IMG/VR virus record: IMGVR_UViG_3300020267_000012
Span: 1-31,492 of that record
Reading direction: 5' to 3' (one strand)
DNA from: a virus
Length of the DNA stretch: 31,492 bases
Position 1 is the first letter of the stretch. The number at the start of each line of letters is the position of its first letter. The notes below the pieces were generated by a model. That model was not told the DNA's origin. It searched no databases and saw nothing but the letters and a program-made list of their open reading frames with translations. Shown one piece after another: positions 8,028 to 16,348 of this stretch. The position numbers were made by a program, and so were the translations under genes.

Positions 8028-9068
8028 TTACGCTACGCCTTTAATTTCACCGTGATACTGCTGTGGACCAAAGTCAAATCCCATTTCCATGTAGACTGCT
8101 TTAGCCATTCTTGCAAAATCATCCTGGTCTATATCTCTTACAAACATTGTTCCATGTCCTGGAATATTCAAGAACACAGGTTTAACAAAAGCTAAGTCAA
8201 CGATATACGCTTTGTTAGCTGGTAAGTAATCGGATAAAGCCATACCAATAGTTCCGAATGGTGTTACAAGTGTATCAATATCAACACCTCCAACATTACG
8301 ATCTCTTGGTAAGATACCATAATTAGTAGAACCAGAAGCTGCTGTTCCTTTAATTACTTCATTGTTTAGATCAAGTAATTGTGCTGGAGAGCAGAATAAT
8401 ACTGGATTCTTCATTGGCGATCCTGCGGTGTACATAGTTTTCATTAAGTTAGTTACTGCTGACCAAGATAGTTTTTGGTTTGAACCTGAACCATCTCCTG
8501 CAGTATCGTGATTTTCTATGTTACCGCCTGCAAGGTTAACATGAGCTGCTAATCCTCTCATTTGACGGTTTTGTCCGCTTGTGGAGCCATCATTAAAAGT
8601 ACCATTGAATGCTTGAAATTCAACTTTCTTAGCTATTGTTTCCAATAGTAAAGTCATTTGATAAGCAAGTTCATCAGTTACCTGGTTAGTACCCTCTAGT
8701 GCTAATTTATCAATTCCATTTTTGTAGTTTGCTGATAAATCAAACGGTACAATTTCACCACTAGCTGCTTGAGCTGTAAAAGATATTTGAACTGCTTCAT
8801 GGAAAATTTCCAATACACCTTGTACAGAAGATCTGGATTGACCTGAATAATTAGGTTGTCCGCCCTCTACTCCTGGTGTAACTGAAGAAACAGTTACATT
8901 ATCTTGTGTTTGAAATTGGAAAAATGTTGAGTTAGTAACAATTCCACCATTCAAACCGCCTGCTGCTGCTAATAGAGGTGTTCTTGTAGGTGTGATTTTA
9001 AACAGCTCACCAGTAAAGTTATCAACATCACTAGCTACTATAGGATTTGCACCTGATATTGCTGGCAT
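8028..9068 (-). CDS. Major capsid protein (HK97-fold type)
   Basis: This encodes 346 residues, opening MPAISGANPIVASDVDNFTG. The composition is typical of a major capsid protein: Gly/Ala/Ser/Asn rich, no cysteine in the first half, an N-terminal arm, a long central helix ('ELAYQMTLLLETIAKKVEFQAFNG', ~130-155), then 'RQMRGLAAHVN', and a C-terminal beta part ('AYIVDLAFVKPVFLNIPGHG'). It directly follows the scaffold-like gene and precedes small head proteins and the tail connector, the standard head order. No protease gene is visible, and no long N-terminal prodomain, so scaffold is probably a separate protein. The upstream region has AGAGGAAAGG as ribosome-binding signal. HK97 fold is inferred from gene order and composition. 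Confidence 0.8.
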   Translation of the reverse strand: MPAISGANPIVASDVDNFTGELFKITPTRTPLLAAAGGLNGGIVTNSTFFQFQTQDNVTVSSVTPGVEGGQPNYSGQSRSSVQGVLEIFHEAVQISFTAQAASGEIVPFDLSANYKNGIDKLALEGTNQVTDELAYQMTLLLETIAKKVEFQAFNGTFNDGSTSGQNRQMRGLAAHVNLAGGNIENHDTAGDGSGSNQKLSWSAVTNLMKTMYTAGSPMKNPVLFCSPAQLLDLNNEVIKGTAASGSTNYGILPRDRNVGGVDIDTLVTPFGTIGMALSDYLPANKAYIVDLAFVKPVFLNIPGHGTMFVRDIDQDDFARMAKAVYMEMGFDFGPQQYHGEIKGVA

Positions 9069-9108
9069 TTAAATCATTCCCTTTCCTCTAATTTACATTA
9101 GATATTAA

Positions 9109-9564
9109 TTATTTATTTTCTTTTTTTAATCGCTCAGACATATACATCTTCGCTCGTATAGCTTCCTCTGGAGTTCCTTTTTCGATAATTTCATTTAATA
9201 AAACTATTGGATCCTCTTCTCCTATAGGTGCAGAACTTTGTTGTATTTCTTGAGACTTAGCATCTGCATCAAATATTTTATCTGCTGCTACAGAATCATT
9301 TAGATTCACATTTTGATCTGCTGTAATTCCATAGTTTTCTGATAACCATGATGACAATTCAGAAGAATCTAATTTACCATTGTAAAGATCTGCTGCCATC
9401 TTTCCTGTTCCTTGTGTAGGATCAAGTCCTACCTCTTTAAACAAGTTAGATTTAGCATATCCACGTAGTTCCTTATTTTCTTTTTCTAGGCGTTTAGTGT
9501 AATCTCTAAAAGATTCCTCGCCTTTTCCGTCTGCTATTTCTGTCTCCTTAACTTCTTCTGTCAT
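9109..9564 (-). CDS. Scaffolding protein
   Basis: This encodes 151 residues, highly charged and lacking cysteine. Residues ~18-40 ('FRDYTKRLEKENKELRGYAK') form a coiled coil, the middle is acidic, and the C-terminus is a basic helix ('AIRAKMYMSERLKKENK'), the feature scaffolds use to bind capsid protein. It lies immediately upstream of the capsid gene (40 nt apart), the usual place. The start ATG at 9564-9562 follows AAAAGG. It has a long structured leader and its own candidate promoter, which would let scaffold and capsid be made in excess of the genes upstream. The assignment is by size, composition and place. Confidence 0.75.
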   Translation of the reverse strand: MTEEVKETEIADGKGEESFRDYTKRLEKENKELRGYAKSNLFKEVGLDPTQGTGKMAADLYNGKLDSSELSSWLSENYGITADQNVNLNDSVAADKIFDADAKSQEIQQSSAPIGEEDPIVLLNEIIEKGTPEEAIRAKMYMSERLKKENK

Positions 9565-9778
9565 ATCTATACCTTTTCTCTACCTTTTTGCACATTCTCT
9601 ATTAATGGTAGGATTTAATAGGTGTGGTTCTATTTGTTACTAACTTATAAGTGAAAATTCCGCCTTAGAACTAGGCATTTACACCACAACGATTTGATAC
9701 TTAATAGGTACGTTGGCACTCCTATTAGAACGGTGATCTATTTATATACTGGCGGATTCTACCTACGCCATCAAATAT
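9565..9778 (-). promoter_or_regulatory. Structured ~200-nt leader RNA of the scaffold-capsid unit
   Basis: This stretch contains no convincing gene. Read on the minus strand from the candidate start near 9772 it has several self-complementary elements: TGGCG/CGCCA (9750-9754 with 9766-9770, loop 11), TAATAGG/CCTATTA (9702-9708 with 9721-9727, 7 bp, loop 12), GCCT/AGGC (9662-9676, loop 7) and the 10-nt palindrome ACTTATAAGT (9643-9652). The motifs GTAGGT (9761-9766) and TAGGAGTGC (9716-9724) recur in order in the terminase leader. Such a long leader is unusual in a genome where most genes overlap, so an RNA function (stability, antitermination or translation control) is likely but unproven. 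Confidence 0.5.
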
Positions 9779-9787
9779 ATTATAACA
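9779..9787 (-). promoter_or_regulatory. Extended -10 promoter TGTTATAAT for scaffold-capsid unit
   Basis: The minus strand reads TGTTATAAT, a consensus -10 hexamer with TG extension. The identical 9-mer lies ahead of the terminase leader. No good -35 is seen. The predicted start near 9772 gives a leader of about 208 nt before the scaffold ATG. It sits in one of the few real gaps of the late region, which supports a true promoter. Confidence 0.6.
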
Positions 9788-9820
9788 TTTATGATATTAG
9801 GTAATTATAAAAAAACGTAC

Positions 9821-11119
9821 TTAGAGTTCTTGTAAACCTGTAACACCAGTATCAGATATAGCAGTAGTTCCTGTTGCAGAGAATGTTGCCTCTTCTTCTG
9901 CTTCTAATTGCTGTTTTAAAAATGCAGCTTCACTATCTGCAAATACTTCTGCTTCTAAAAATTCTGAAGTTCCAAATACTGCTTGACTCTCTCTATACTT
10001 TGCAGCTAATCTTCTGAGTCTTGGTAAATTTGTTTCTGCTTTTGCAGCTAATTGTTGTGCAAGTTGTGAATTAACACCAGCGTTAATTAATCTTTGTGAT
10101 TGTGATAGTGTTACATCAATTCCACGTTCTGCAAATGCACCACCTATTTGTGATATTTTAACTCTGTTTTCTATAATATCTTTACTTATATCTTCATTTA
10201 TAAAACTGGCAAATATAGCTTCGTCTGTAATCTGATCTTCAGATGTAGCAACATTAGGATAGTTTTGTACATAAAATGTTTTAACTGCATCAAACTGTGG
10301 AAACAATAAATTATAAGCTGTTGCCAATCTTTCTTCTACTTCTTTTGGCGCTACATCATTTTCAAATAATTGTACAATTTTATTTTCAAACAAATCAGGA
10401 TTTAAATTGTAATCAGCAAAGTAACTTCTATACGCTTCTACATTAGTTAAGTATTGTAGTTCTGGTGTTGCACCCTCTAACCTAAGTGTCTTACCATCTT
10501 CTCTAAAGATACCAGGAAACTCTTCTTTGTATTTTTCTGTTGTCCTTAATTCACGTATAGCATCATCCGCTTCACCACCATTTGTGTTATATATAGACAA
10601 GAATGTTTGTAATAACTCTTCGTCCATCCACGTATAATTTAATCTTGCATACTCTTCAATATCAAATTTTTCTACTGGATCTCCTAGATCTTCATCTAAC
10701 TGTGGAGCTGCTGGAGGACTTCCACCAGTATCTGCTGGACCTAAATCTTCCTCTACAGATGTTCCATCAGAATAAATTGTTAGTCTCATTCTACGTCCAT
10801 TACTAACGTACTGTCTTATAGATGTTATTGTTACTGGACCACTTGGACCTGAACCATCATCTAAACCATCATCTACAATATCATCTACAGAATCATCTAA
10901 ATTAAATTCACTACCTGAAGTTATAAAAGGTTTTTCTGCTGCATCTTCTGCTGCTTTAGATGCTATAACTGCTGGATCGCTTGCTGCTACTTCTTTTATC
11001 TGTCTAAGAGTATTACGAGTAGGTTCTTCGTATATTGCAGGTTCTCCCTGAGATTGAAAAAATTTAGCTATAAAACTATCTTCTGGTAACTCTCTTCTTA
11101 AAAATGGAAACAATATCAT
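9821..11119 (-). CDS. Virion protein, helical C-terminal half (432 aa)
   Basis: This encodes 432 residues. Residues ~1-75 are mixed, ~75-100 form a very acidic Asp/Gly linker ('DDSVDDIVDDGLDDGSG'), then a small beta unit ('QYVSNGRRMRLTIYSDGTSVEE'). From ~150 the protein is helical with 'AIRELRTTEKYKEEFPGIF', 'LTNVEAYRSYFADYNLNPDLF' and later 'LAAKAETNLPRLRRLAAKYRESQAVF'. The 'RELRTTxxYxxxFPG' and 'YxxxxADYNLxPxLF' elements are familiar from internal or minor virion proteins of actinobacterial and marine phages (recalled). It overlaps the upstream gene by 4 nt (ATGA type). A role in the internal or ejection complex is inferred from its neighbours. Confidence 0.65.
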   Translation of the reverse strand: MILFPFLRRELPEDSFIAKFFQSQGEPAIYEEPTRNTLRQIKEVAASDPAVIASKAAEDAAEKPFITSGSEFNLDDSVDDIVDDGLDDGSGPSGPVTITSIRQYVSNGRRMRLTIYSDGTSVEEDLGPADTGGSPPAAPQLDEDLGDPVEKFDIEEYARLNYTWMDEELLQTFLSIYNTNGGEADDAIRELRTTEKYKEEFPGIFREDGKTLRLEGATPELQYLTNVEAYRSYFADYNLNPDLFENKIVQLFENDVAPKEVEERLATAYNLLFPQFDAVKTFYVQNYPNVATSEDQITDEAIFASFINEDISKDIIENRVKISQIGGAFAERGIDVTLSQSQRLINAGVNSQLAQQLAAKAETNLPRLRRLAAKYRESQAVFGTSEFLEAEVFADSEAAFLKQQLEAEEEATFSATGTTAISDTGVTGLQEL

Positions 11120-12357
11120 TTAACTCTCGCATTCCACATAGTACCACCTGTAACTCTTTGTCCAGGTTGTCCAAATACTGATTGTAAATCTGCTATTGCT
11201 TTGTCTTGATATGTTTGTGTTCCAAGTTCAGAAGCTATTTCAAATGCAATATCTTCTCTTTCTTTAATATCATTAGTTGCAATAAATCTTGACCATTCAG
11301 AAGATGTTTCATCAGGATCTTGTCCTACTATATTTTTAAATTCGTATCTCCATTGCGGAGCAGCAGTAGAATATTTTCTTACATTTGTTCCTTTATATTG
11401 TGGATGAGCAGAAATAAATGAATCTTCTAATGATGGTAAATAAGTTTCTGTATACCATAGTGGATTAGCTTCTTTTTCATTAGCAATGTCTGTTAAATTT
11501 ATATTATCTGATGCACCTGGACCTAATACTGAATCTATATCATTAGCTATAGATTGTGTTGCAACAATAACATTTATATCTTCACCACTTATAGCTGCTT
11601 GTACTTCTGGAGGTAATATACCAGGTAGTCTAGGATTCTTTATTTTGTCATATATTAAATCTAAATCTTCATAACCTGGTGTACCATTTACAGAGTTAGA
11701 CACGAGTACGTTTATTAAGTCTGGATCTAAATCTTGAAAACCAGCTAACATCATATCACTTACCACTTTTTCATATTCAGCTTGGAAATTAGCATTATAT
11801 TGTGCAGGATCTTGTGCTTTTAATTTAACTGCTTTTCTTTCTGCTGCTGTATGCTCTCTATACCAAGTTGTGTTCATAAGTTCTGCATCTCTTGGAACTC
11901 TACCCTCTTGTGCTGCTTCAATGGCAACTGCTAAATAATCGTAGTTACCATCTTTGTCTGTAGATAATAACCATGGTGCTGTTTTTGCTTCTTCTTTTAT
12001 TACTTCTACAAGATAATCATAAGGTGTTGCACCATCAGGTAATTTATCATTTATGTTGTACAATTGATTTACTGTTCCAAAATTAAAGCTACTATTCCAC
12101 ATATCTGTAGTTATAAACCCATCAGATTTAACTACTTCTCCGTTTTGTATAATAGTATTAGGAGTTAACGTCTCGTTACCAGGAACTTTTTCTAATATTT
12201 CTAATGGATCTTCTATTAAATATTTCCAAGTAAACATTGTTCCGTCAGGTAATTCAATAAAAGCCATAAGCCAAAAGTTGTCATCTTGCTGCACTACCTC
12301 ATAATCAGCAGGTAGTCCACCTATTAATCTGTTCTGTTCTTTACTTTGAGTTTCCAT
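11116..12357 (-). CDS. Virion protein, probable internal/ejection component (413 aa)
   Basis: This encodes 413 residues. The N-terminal ~100 residues are beta-rich ('YEVVQQDDNFWLMAFIELPDGTMFTWKYLIEDP'); the rest is largely helical. The segment 'AELMNTTWYREHTAAERKAVKLKAQDPAQYNANFQ' near residues 155-190 matches a 'xxTxWYRxxTxxxRxxxxLxxxDPA' pattern recalled from internal structural proteins in several phage groups, and it suggests kinship with the similarly helical 432-residue neighbour. Its start lies inside the end of the upstream gene (17-nt overlap) and its stop overlaps the next start. No catalytic motif was seen. The sequence supports a real gene; the virion role comes from context. Confidence 0.65.
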   Translation of the reverse strand: METQSKEQNRLIGGLPADYEVVQQDDNFWLMAFIELPDGTMFTWKYLIEDPLEILEKVPGNETLTPNTIIQNGEVVKSDGFITTDMWNSSFNFGTVNQLYNINDKLPDGATPYDYLVEVIKEEAKTAPWLLSTDKDGNYDYLAVAIEAAQEGRVPRDAELMNTTWYREHTAAERKAVKLKAQDPAQYNANFQAEYEKVVSDMMLAGFQDLDPDLINVLVSNSVNGTPGYEDLDLIYDKIKNPRLPGILPPEVQAAISGEDINVIVATQSIANDIDSVLGPGASDNINLTDIANEKEANPLWYTETYLPSLEDSFISAHPQYKGTNVRKYSTAAPQWRYEFKNIVGQDPDETSSEWSRFIATNDIKEREDIAFEIASELGTQTYQDKAIADLQSVFGQPGQRVTGGTMWNARVK

Positions 12358-13642
12358 TTATAAACGCCTTTAATAGTCTATCAGGTTCATTTTTTGTATT
12401 TACTGGATTTTCACGCATAAATGACAATGTACCTTTTAATTTTTCACTTACATTTTTATTATCAACACCTGATGATATATAGCTGGACACATAAGGTGCA
12501 TCAGAATCATATTCTGAAACCTTATTTATTATTATATCAGTAGGAGTAATACTTTCTGCAAAGTTCATAGCTGTATTTATACGATCCCAATTTGGTTCGT
12601 ATTCTTTTGGATTGTATGCAGCTACACCATGTGATGCTGCTAAATTGTTCCAATAGTTATGTGCGTATGTATTAACAAAATTTTTAAGTTCTGGAGCAGC
12701 AGCAATTACTACAGATAAACCAAATACTGCTGTTTCATATACATCTACATAATCTATTAAACCACCTGGAGTTAATAATCTTGTTGTCAATTCTGTAATT
12801 TTTCTTTTAAATCTTTTTTTCATTGCATTTTCTACAGGCAAATTATCTACTTGATTATTTAAATTATCTACTATATCAGCAAATTCATTTGCTTCATTTG
12901 TTGTTAATCTTGATTGTGTATTTAAATCAGCTTGTTCAGCTATTTCTTCAGCAGTAAATTCTACTGTTCCCTCTGGTTCTGCTAGCTCTAAAAATTCTTG
13001 AAATCTTTGTCTATCTGCTTCATTAATTAATTCTTCTGGAACTGTGTCTGGTATTTCTATGTCTGGATCTAAACCACCTAATCTTCTTGGATCTGTAGCA
13101 TCATCTATTTGTTCTATATCATCTAATAATGCTGCTCTTTCTTCATCTGTTAAATCTAAAGAATCTCCCTCATCTAAAAATTTTTCTGTCATAGCATCAC
13201 CATCTGCAAGATCTTCAGTTATTTCTTCTTCTGCTTCACGTGCTAATCTATCTGATTCATTTATATCATCATTAATACCACTAATATCATCTGGTGCTTT
13301 TGCAGAAAACTCTTCCCAATCTTCAAGTCCTGTTTTGTTGTAACCAAATTCATTATGTTCAAGAATAAAATTTTCAACAAAAGAATCACCTTGTACAGTC
13401 GGTGTTAGTCTATCATCTAATTTATTTGATACTTTAATAAAGTTACTTAACTCATCCATTTGTTGTGATGTTAAAAAATATTTATTTCCATAATCTTCAA
13501 GATCTGTAACATTTAATAAATCATTATGTATTCTTGTAGCATTAGTTGTATTAAGACTATCACTTGCTATTTCTGATGCTTTGTAATATTCTTTTTTAAA
13601 TTCTTCAAACAATTCTTCTAAAGTTAATTTGTCATAATCCAT
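12341..13642 (-). CDS. Acidic virion-type protein (433 aa), unknown
   Basis: This encodes 433 residues. The N-terminal two thirds are strongly acidic and helical ('EEITEDLADGDAMTEKFLDEGD', 'DEERAALLDDIEQIDD'), with a short basic segment at ~275 ('MKKRFKRKITELTTRLL') followed by a hydrophobic stretch ('YVDVYETAVFGLSVVIAAAPELKNF', ~297-320) that could be membrane-active. The C-terminus is Asn/Ser rich. Helical proteins with one amphipathic or hydrophobic segment fit podovirus internal proteins that enter the envelope at ejection, but this is inferred. It begins at an ATG overlapped by the zinc-knuckle microprotein stop (TAATG at 13640-13644). No family recognised. Confidence 0.65.
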   Translation of the reverse strand: MDYDKLTLEELFEEFKKEYYKASEIASDSLNTTNATRIHNDLLNVTDLEDYGNKYFLTSQQMDELSNFIKVSNKLDDRLTPTVQGDSFVENFILEHNEFGYNKTGLEDWEEFSAKAPDDISGINDDINESDRLAREAEEEITEDLADGDAMTEKFLDEGDSLDLTDEERAALLDDIEQIDDATDPRRLGGLDPDIEIPDTVPEELINEADRQRFQEFLELAEPEGTVEFTAEEIAEQADLNTQSRLTTNEANEFADIVDNLNNQVDNLPVENAMKKRFKRKITELTTRLLTPGGLIDYVDVYETAVFGLSVVIAAAPELKNFVNTYAHNYWNNLAASHGVAAYNPKEYEPNWDRINTAMNFAESITPTDIIINKVSEYDSDAPYVSSYISSGVDNKNVSEKLKGTLSFMRENPVNTKNEPDRLLKAFINGNSK

Positions 13643-13752
13643 TATTCAATACCTCTACCAATAATATGACACCTACATTCACAAATAACTTGATGTACTT
13701 TGGTGTCATCATCAGGTAAATTAAAACCACAAAAAAAACAATTGTAATTCAT
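13642..13752 (-). CDS. Zinc-knuckle microprotein (36 aa)
   Basis: This reads from ATG at 13752-13750 to TAA at 13644-13642. The 36 residues start MNYNCFFCGFNLPDDDTKVH and continue 'QVICECRCHIIGRGIE'. Cys5-x2-Cys8 and Cys24-x-Cys26-x-Cys28 (plus His20 and His29) can form a zinc site. Both ends overlap neighbours by TAATG, which supports a real coupled gene despite the size. It sits between the transglycosylase-like gene and the acidic virion gene. Function unknown; a chaperone or a small regulator are both possible. Confidence 0.7.
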   Translation of the reverse strand: MNYNCFFCGFNLPDDDTKVHQVICECRCHIIGRGIE

Positions 13753-14546
13753 TATTTACCTTGCTTCATTTGTTCAAATCTTAATTTATCGTAACCAATA
13801 TTTTTTGGTTTATTAGAAAGTAATGTTGTTCCTGTAACAAAATCATTTAATAACTCTGTAAATTTAGCTGCTTCTTTTTCCATACTTTCTTTTACAGGTT
13901 GTCCGTATGCACGATCAAGTAATTTATTTGAAAATTTTGGTTCTTCAAAATCTCCTATAGATATAATATCTCCTCCTTTAGATCTTGCTGTTTGTATTGA
14001 TTCTGCATCCATCATAAAATCAGAATCTGGTGTAACCATTTTGTATGTTGACCAATTTTCTAAACCATTAGGTCCACCACCCTCTACATATCCAGATACA
14101 TAAATAGCTGCTACTGCATTTATAAACGGATTACTTATATTATCTACAAAATCTCTACCATTATCAAATAATTCTGGAAAATTTTTCTTTAATCTATTTT
14201 CCCAAAAATCATTTATTTGCCACAATCCATAATCTATAGAGCCATTACTATTTGGTTTACTTACTCTGTTTTGTGAATAACCTGTGCTATAACCTTTGTC
14301 ATGATGTTCTGCTAATGCTATTGCAACTAACATTTGCATTGCAGATGGATCATCTGTATTTAATACAAACTCTCTTTCATCATTTGGATTATATTCAGAT
14401 GTAGATAAATTTTTATTTTTAACATAATTATCTGCAAATACTAAAAAAGAATATAATCTTTCAGGTGTATATTTTTCTTTGTCTGGTTGATCTGGTGCAA
14501 ATGACAATCCATTAGCCATTATCAATCCTATTAACAATAGTTTCAT
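13752..14546 (-). CDS. Secreted lytic transglycosylase/lysozyme-like virion protein
   Basis: This encodes 264 residues with an N-terminal signal-like segment (MKLLLIGLIMANGLSFA). The core resembles goose-type/SLT lysozyme folds: 'MLVAIALAEHH' with candidate catalytic Glu80, then 'GSIDYGLWQIN' (Gly107-Asn112, the family G-x-x-Q-I-N element), a helix 'NPFINAVAAIYVSG' (~139-152) and 'GLENWSTYK' (Trp165). It would cut peptidoglycan glycan strands. The C-terminal ~90 residues are helical and may bind the virion. Its place inside the internal-protein block suggests a wall-opening enzyme used at entry, but the signal-like N-terminus would also fit a lysis enzyme. The start overlaps the 600-residue gene stop (TAATG). 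The usual Ser after Glu (ES) is His here. Confidence 0.7.
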   Translation of the reverse strand: MKLLLIGLIMANGLSFAPDQPDKEKYTPERLYSFLVFADNYVKNKNLSTSEYNPNDEREFVLNTDDPSAMQMLVAIALAEHHDKGYSTGYSQNRVSKPNSNGSIDYGLWQINDFWENRLKKNFPELFDNGRDFVDNISNPFINAVAAIYVSGYVEGGGPNGLENWSTYKMVTPDSDFMMDAESIQTARSKGGDIISIGDFEEPKFSNKLLDRAYGQPVKESMEKEAAKFTELLNDFVTGTTLLSNKPKNIGYDKLRFEQMKQGK

Positions 14547-16348
14547 TAACCAATAATATCACTCATCCTATCTACTGAATATGTTAAATATGAAAGATTT
14601 CTAGTTTCTTCATCAGCTTTTGCTTGTGATTGTATTTCTGGTTGTAATGTTTGTTCTATAAAATCAGCAGTTGTAGCTCCTGGTGTAGCAGGCACTTCAA
14701 GTTTACTTTCTGGCATCATTCTTCTTCGTACTAAATCTAAATTTCTTTCATATTCAACAGCAGCATTTGCATAGTCTTTTTCTGAATCTTTATAAAAATC
14801 CATAAAAGCTGCCATCTCTCCTGTAGTCATATTTGTTCTACCACCTGCTGCTGTAATTGCAGTTTGTACTGCTTCTTTAACTGCTAATGGTCCTGCTGAT
14901 GGATATATTAAAGGATAAATAATTGGTCTATTTCTATAATCTTCTATTGCTCCTTGCAAGTATGGTCCTATCTTTTCTAATTTAAAATTAGCTTCTGTCA
15001 TAGCTTCTTTCATTGCTGCTCTTGTTTGCAAACCCCAAGTTCCTGCTTCTGAATAATACGCATCTGGTGATAACATACCTGCCTGCATTAGTTGTAATTG
15101 AATAGCTTGTTGTTCATCAGGAGGTAAACTAATCCAATTAATTTTTCCCTCTGCTGGATCTCCAGCTATATGATCAAATCCTCCATACAAGTTTTCTACA
15201 CCATAATCACTTACTGTAAATTGTTCTTTAGTATCTTTTGCAAATCCCTCTACAGTAGGTTCATCTAATTCTGCTTCTATATTTTTAAATATAAAATGAT
15301 CTGCTGGCAAACTTCCAAATACATCTGTATCAGCTATATCTTCAAATATAAGTTGTTGTTTAAATTGATTAAAACTTTCTGTTCTTTCTTCTGCAGTTGT
15401 TCCCTGCAATTGAATAGGTGGTATATTTTTATCTATTAGAGCTTGTGCTTCATCTCCTGATAAAAATTCTTCTTTAAAATTTTCGAACTCACCTGTTACT
15501 GGATTTATAGAATATGTCATGTAGTAAGCGTTTCCTGTTGCAATTTCAGTTGCATTACCATATTCATCAACGTTATCTTTTAACGAAACAAATGATCCTG
15601 GTCTTGGTATATAACTATTAGAATCATCTGGTTGATAAAATTCTGGATAATAATATACTTCAGAATCATTAGAACCAAATAATTTAAGTCTTGGTAAAGT
15701 ATATTGTAATGCTATATTATCTGTTCCTCTACTAGAAAATGTATTTTGTATAGATGGTGAAGTGTAAAATAAAAATCCTGAACCACCTTTTGGTTTAGCT
15801 ATTACTGCTGCTTTGTTTGTTTCTTCAACAAATTCTTCAACTTGTTCTTTTAAAAATCCTCTATACACAGTTGATTCTTTTGAGTCTATAGAACTTACAC
15901 CAGTAGCTAAATCAATACCATTATCAACAGCTTGAACAAAATCTACAGGTAAAGTATATTTGTACCTAGATCCTTGAAAAGAATAACTGTTATATTGATT
16001 TGCAAAAATAACTTCATCTCCAGGAATAAATTGTTCTAATACTCCTAAAGAATCTTCAACAACTTTAACATTGTCAGCATAAAATGAATCCATAGAAGTA
16101 TCGTTCTCATTGTTGTTTTTTGCATCATAAACTTCTAAAGTTGTAATTATTTGTGCAATAAATTGTGTATCACTTATATCTTTACTTACTAAATCATTTA
16201 AATCTTTTATTAAATCTTCATCTACACGTGATTCATTTATTATTTGAGACATTGCTCCAGCAGTTCCTCCTGCACCGTAAGGTAAATTTATAACATTTCT
16301 ATTAGCTAATACTGCTTCTATAAGCGCTTCTTTATATCCCTCTTCCAT
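14546..16348 (-). CDS. Large internal virion protein with a PG-binding-like segment (600 aa)
   Basis: This encodes 600 residues. The N-terminal ~120 residues are helical, the middle beta-rich with Asp/Asn/Tyr repeats ('YRGFLKEQVEEF', 'YYYPEFYQPDDSNSYIPRPG'). Around residues 415-450 the stretch 'AIQLQLMQAGMLSP' followed by 'GTWGLQTRAAMKEAM' resembles a peptidoglycan-binding type 1 domain (L-x-x-x-G ... G-x-W/F-G-x-x-T-x-x-A). The C-terminal third is helical with 'DLVRRRMMPESKLEVPATPG'. It lies between the giant protein and the transglycosylase, overlapping both by 1 nt (TAATG). Together the three look like a wall-traversing ejection set. The PG-binding call is weak because the motif is partial. 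Confidence 0.65.
   Translation of the reverse strand: MEEGYKEALIEAVLANRNVINLPYGAGGTAGAMSQIINESRVDEDLIKDLNDLVSKDISDTQFIAQIITTLEVYDAKNNNENDTSMDSFYADNVKVVEDSLGVLEQFIPGDEVIFANQYNSYSFQGSRYKYTLPVDFVQAVDNGIDLATGVSSIDSKESTVYRGFLKEQVEEFVEETNKAAVIAKPKGGSGFLFYTSPSIQNTFSSRGTDNIALQYTLPRLKLFGSNDSEVYYYPEFYQPDDSNSYIPRPGSFVSLKDNVDEYGNATEIATGNAYYMTYSINPVTGEFENFKEEFLSGDEAQALIDKNIPPIQLQGTTAEERTESFNQFKQQLIFEDIADTDVFGSLPADHFIFKNIEAELDEPTVEGFAKDTKEQFTVSDYGVENLYGGFDHIAGDPAEGKINWISLPPDEQQAIQLQLMQAGMLSPDAYYSEAGTWGLQTRAAMKEAMTEANFKLEKIGPYLQGAIEDYRNRPIIYPLIYPSAGPLAVKEAVQTAITAAGGRTNMTTGEMAAFMDFYKDSEKDYANAAVEYERNLDLVRRRMMPESKLEVPATPGATTADFIEQTLQPEIQSQAKADEETRNLSYLTYSVDRMSDIIG

Noticed and set aside
9621-9685. Second tRNA in the scaffold leader (GGTGTGG paired with TTACACC)
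   Set aside because: The end pairing includes two G-U pairs and there is no T-loop TTC motif at the right distance, so it is only local self-complementarity.
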